Shown: positions 24,628 through 24,732 of the stretch, in pieces
How positions within the stretch are numbered: position 1 is the first letter of the stretch
Layout of the letters: each line of letters starts with the position of its first letter
Source: Tritrichomonas foetus
Lineage: Eukaryota > Parabasalia > Tritrichomonadida > Tritrichomonadidae
Assembly: GCA_001839685.1 (NCBI GenBank)
Contig: MLAK01000993.1
Span: 66,625 to 91,356, forward strand
DNA: 24,732 nt
Reading direction: 5' to 3'
Notes under the pieces: generated by a model
Told to the model about the DNA's origin: nothing
The model's database searches: none
Seen by the model: only the letters and a program-made list of their open reading frames with translations
Position numbers and translations under genes: made by a program

Positions 24628-24732
24628 GTGACCTTTTCGTTTGCATGTCTGAAAAAAAGTGGCCTTTTCGTTTGAATGTCTGAAAAAAAGTGGCCTTTTC
24701 GTTTGAATGTCTGAAAAAAAGTGGCCTTTTCG
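24628..24732. repeat. 31-bp minisatellite running off right edge
   Basis: Units at 24628-24658, 24659-24689 and 24690-24720, with a partial unit at 24721-24732. Each contains GTGGCCTTTTCG, then TTTGAATGTC, then TGAAAAAAA. The first unit has two substitutions and the next two are identical. The period is not a multiple of 3 and the frames are closed by stops, so the array is non-coding. AAAAG and CTTTT in each unit can pair around TGGC. Confidence 0.93.

Noticed and set aside
24472..24675. 67-codon plus-strand frame running into the 31-bp repeats
   Set aside because: It is made of degenerate repeat sequence. The 31-bp period shifts frame each unit, so it is unlikely to be coding.

Overview
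This window looks like nuclear DNA of a trichomonad (parabasalid) protist, most like Tritrichomonas, with Trichomonas as the close alternative. It is very AT-rich, the genes are intronless, and every complete gene ends in TAA, often as TAAA, the tetranucleotide used as a poly(A) signal in Trichomonas. One gene carries an initiator-binding domain of the IBP39 type, a family I know only from trichomonads. There is also a tyrosine-kinase-like (TKL) kinase of the kind expanded in these organisms, and a Fis1-like tail-anchored protein that would act on hydrogenosomes. The species call is inference from these traits. No rRNA, tRNA, CRISPR, IS or prokaryotic operon structure is visible.

Left part (1-9330): a C-terminally cut minus-strand gene for a low-complexity protein with a 21-bp/7-residue tandem repeat. 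Next is a CYTH-fold triphosphatase-like gene on minus, divergent across only 56 bp from a UDP-glucose:glycoprotein glucosyltransferase (UGGT) gene on plus. Two minus-strand genes follow: an acidic-tailed protein I do not recognise, and a ubinuclein/HPC2-like protein of the HIRA histone H3.3 chaperone system.

Middle part (9331-20014): one long coiled-coil protein on plus, then a run of minus-strand genes. These are an RNA-binding protein gene broken by an in-frame stop in its second RRM, a BTB/POZ protein, a Rab GTPase, an IBP39-like initiator-binding protein, and a 1050-residue TKL kinase with an acidic N-terminus, a helical bundle, the kinase domain and a helical-repeat tail.

Right part (20015-24732): a UBL-UBA-like ubiquitin adaptor gene and, after a long AT-rich gap with a 40-T tract, a Fis1-like gene, both on plus. 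A minus-strand family I inorganic pyrophosphatase gene follows. The window ends inside a 31-bp minisatellite.

The genes are unrelated housekeeping and signalling functions, each apparently with its own short promoter, and I see no operon-like pathway. The strongest unusual points are a UGGT whose catalytic DxD reads D-A-T and whose downstream catalytic Asp motif is also lost, the in-frame nonsense codon in an otherwise intact RRM gene, a possible MLKL-like helical bundle in front of the TKL kinase, and a recognisable ubinuclein/HPC2 core motif in a deep-branching protist. I found no convincing wholly new multi-gene system.
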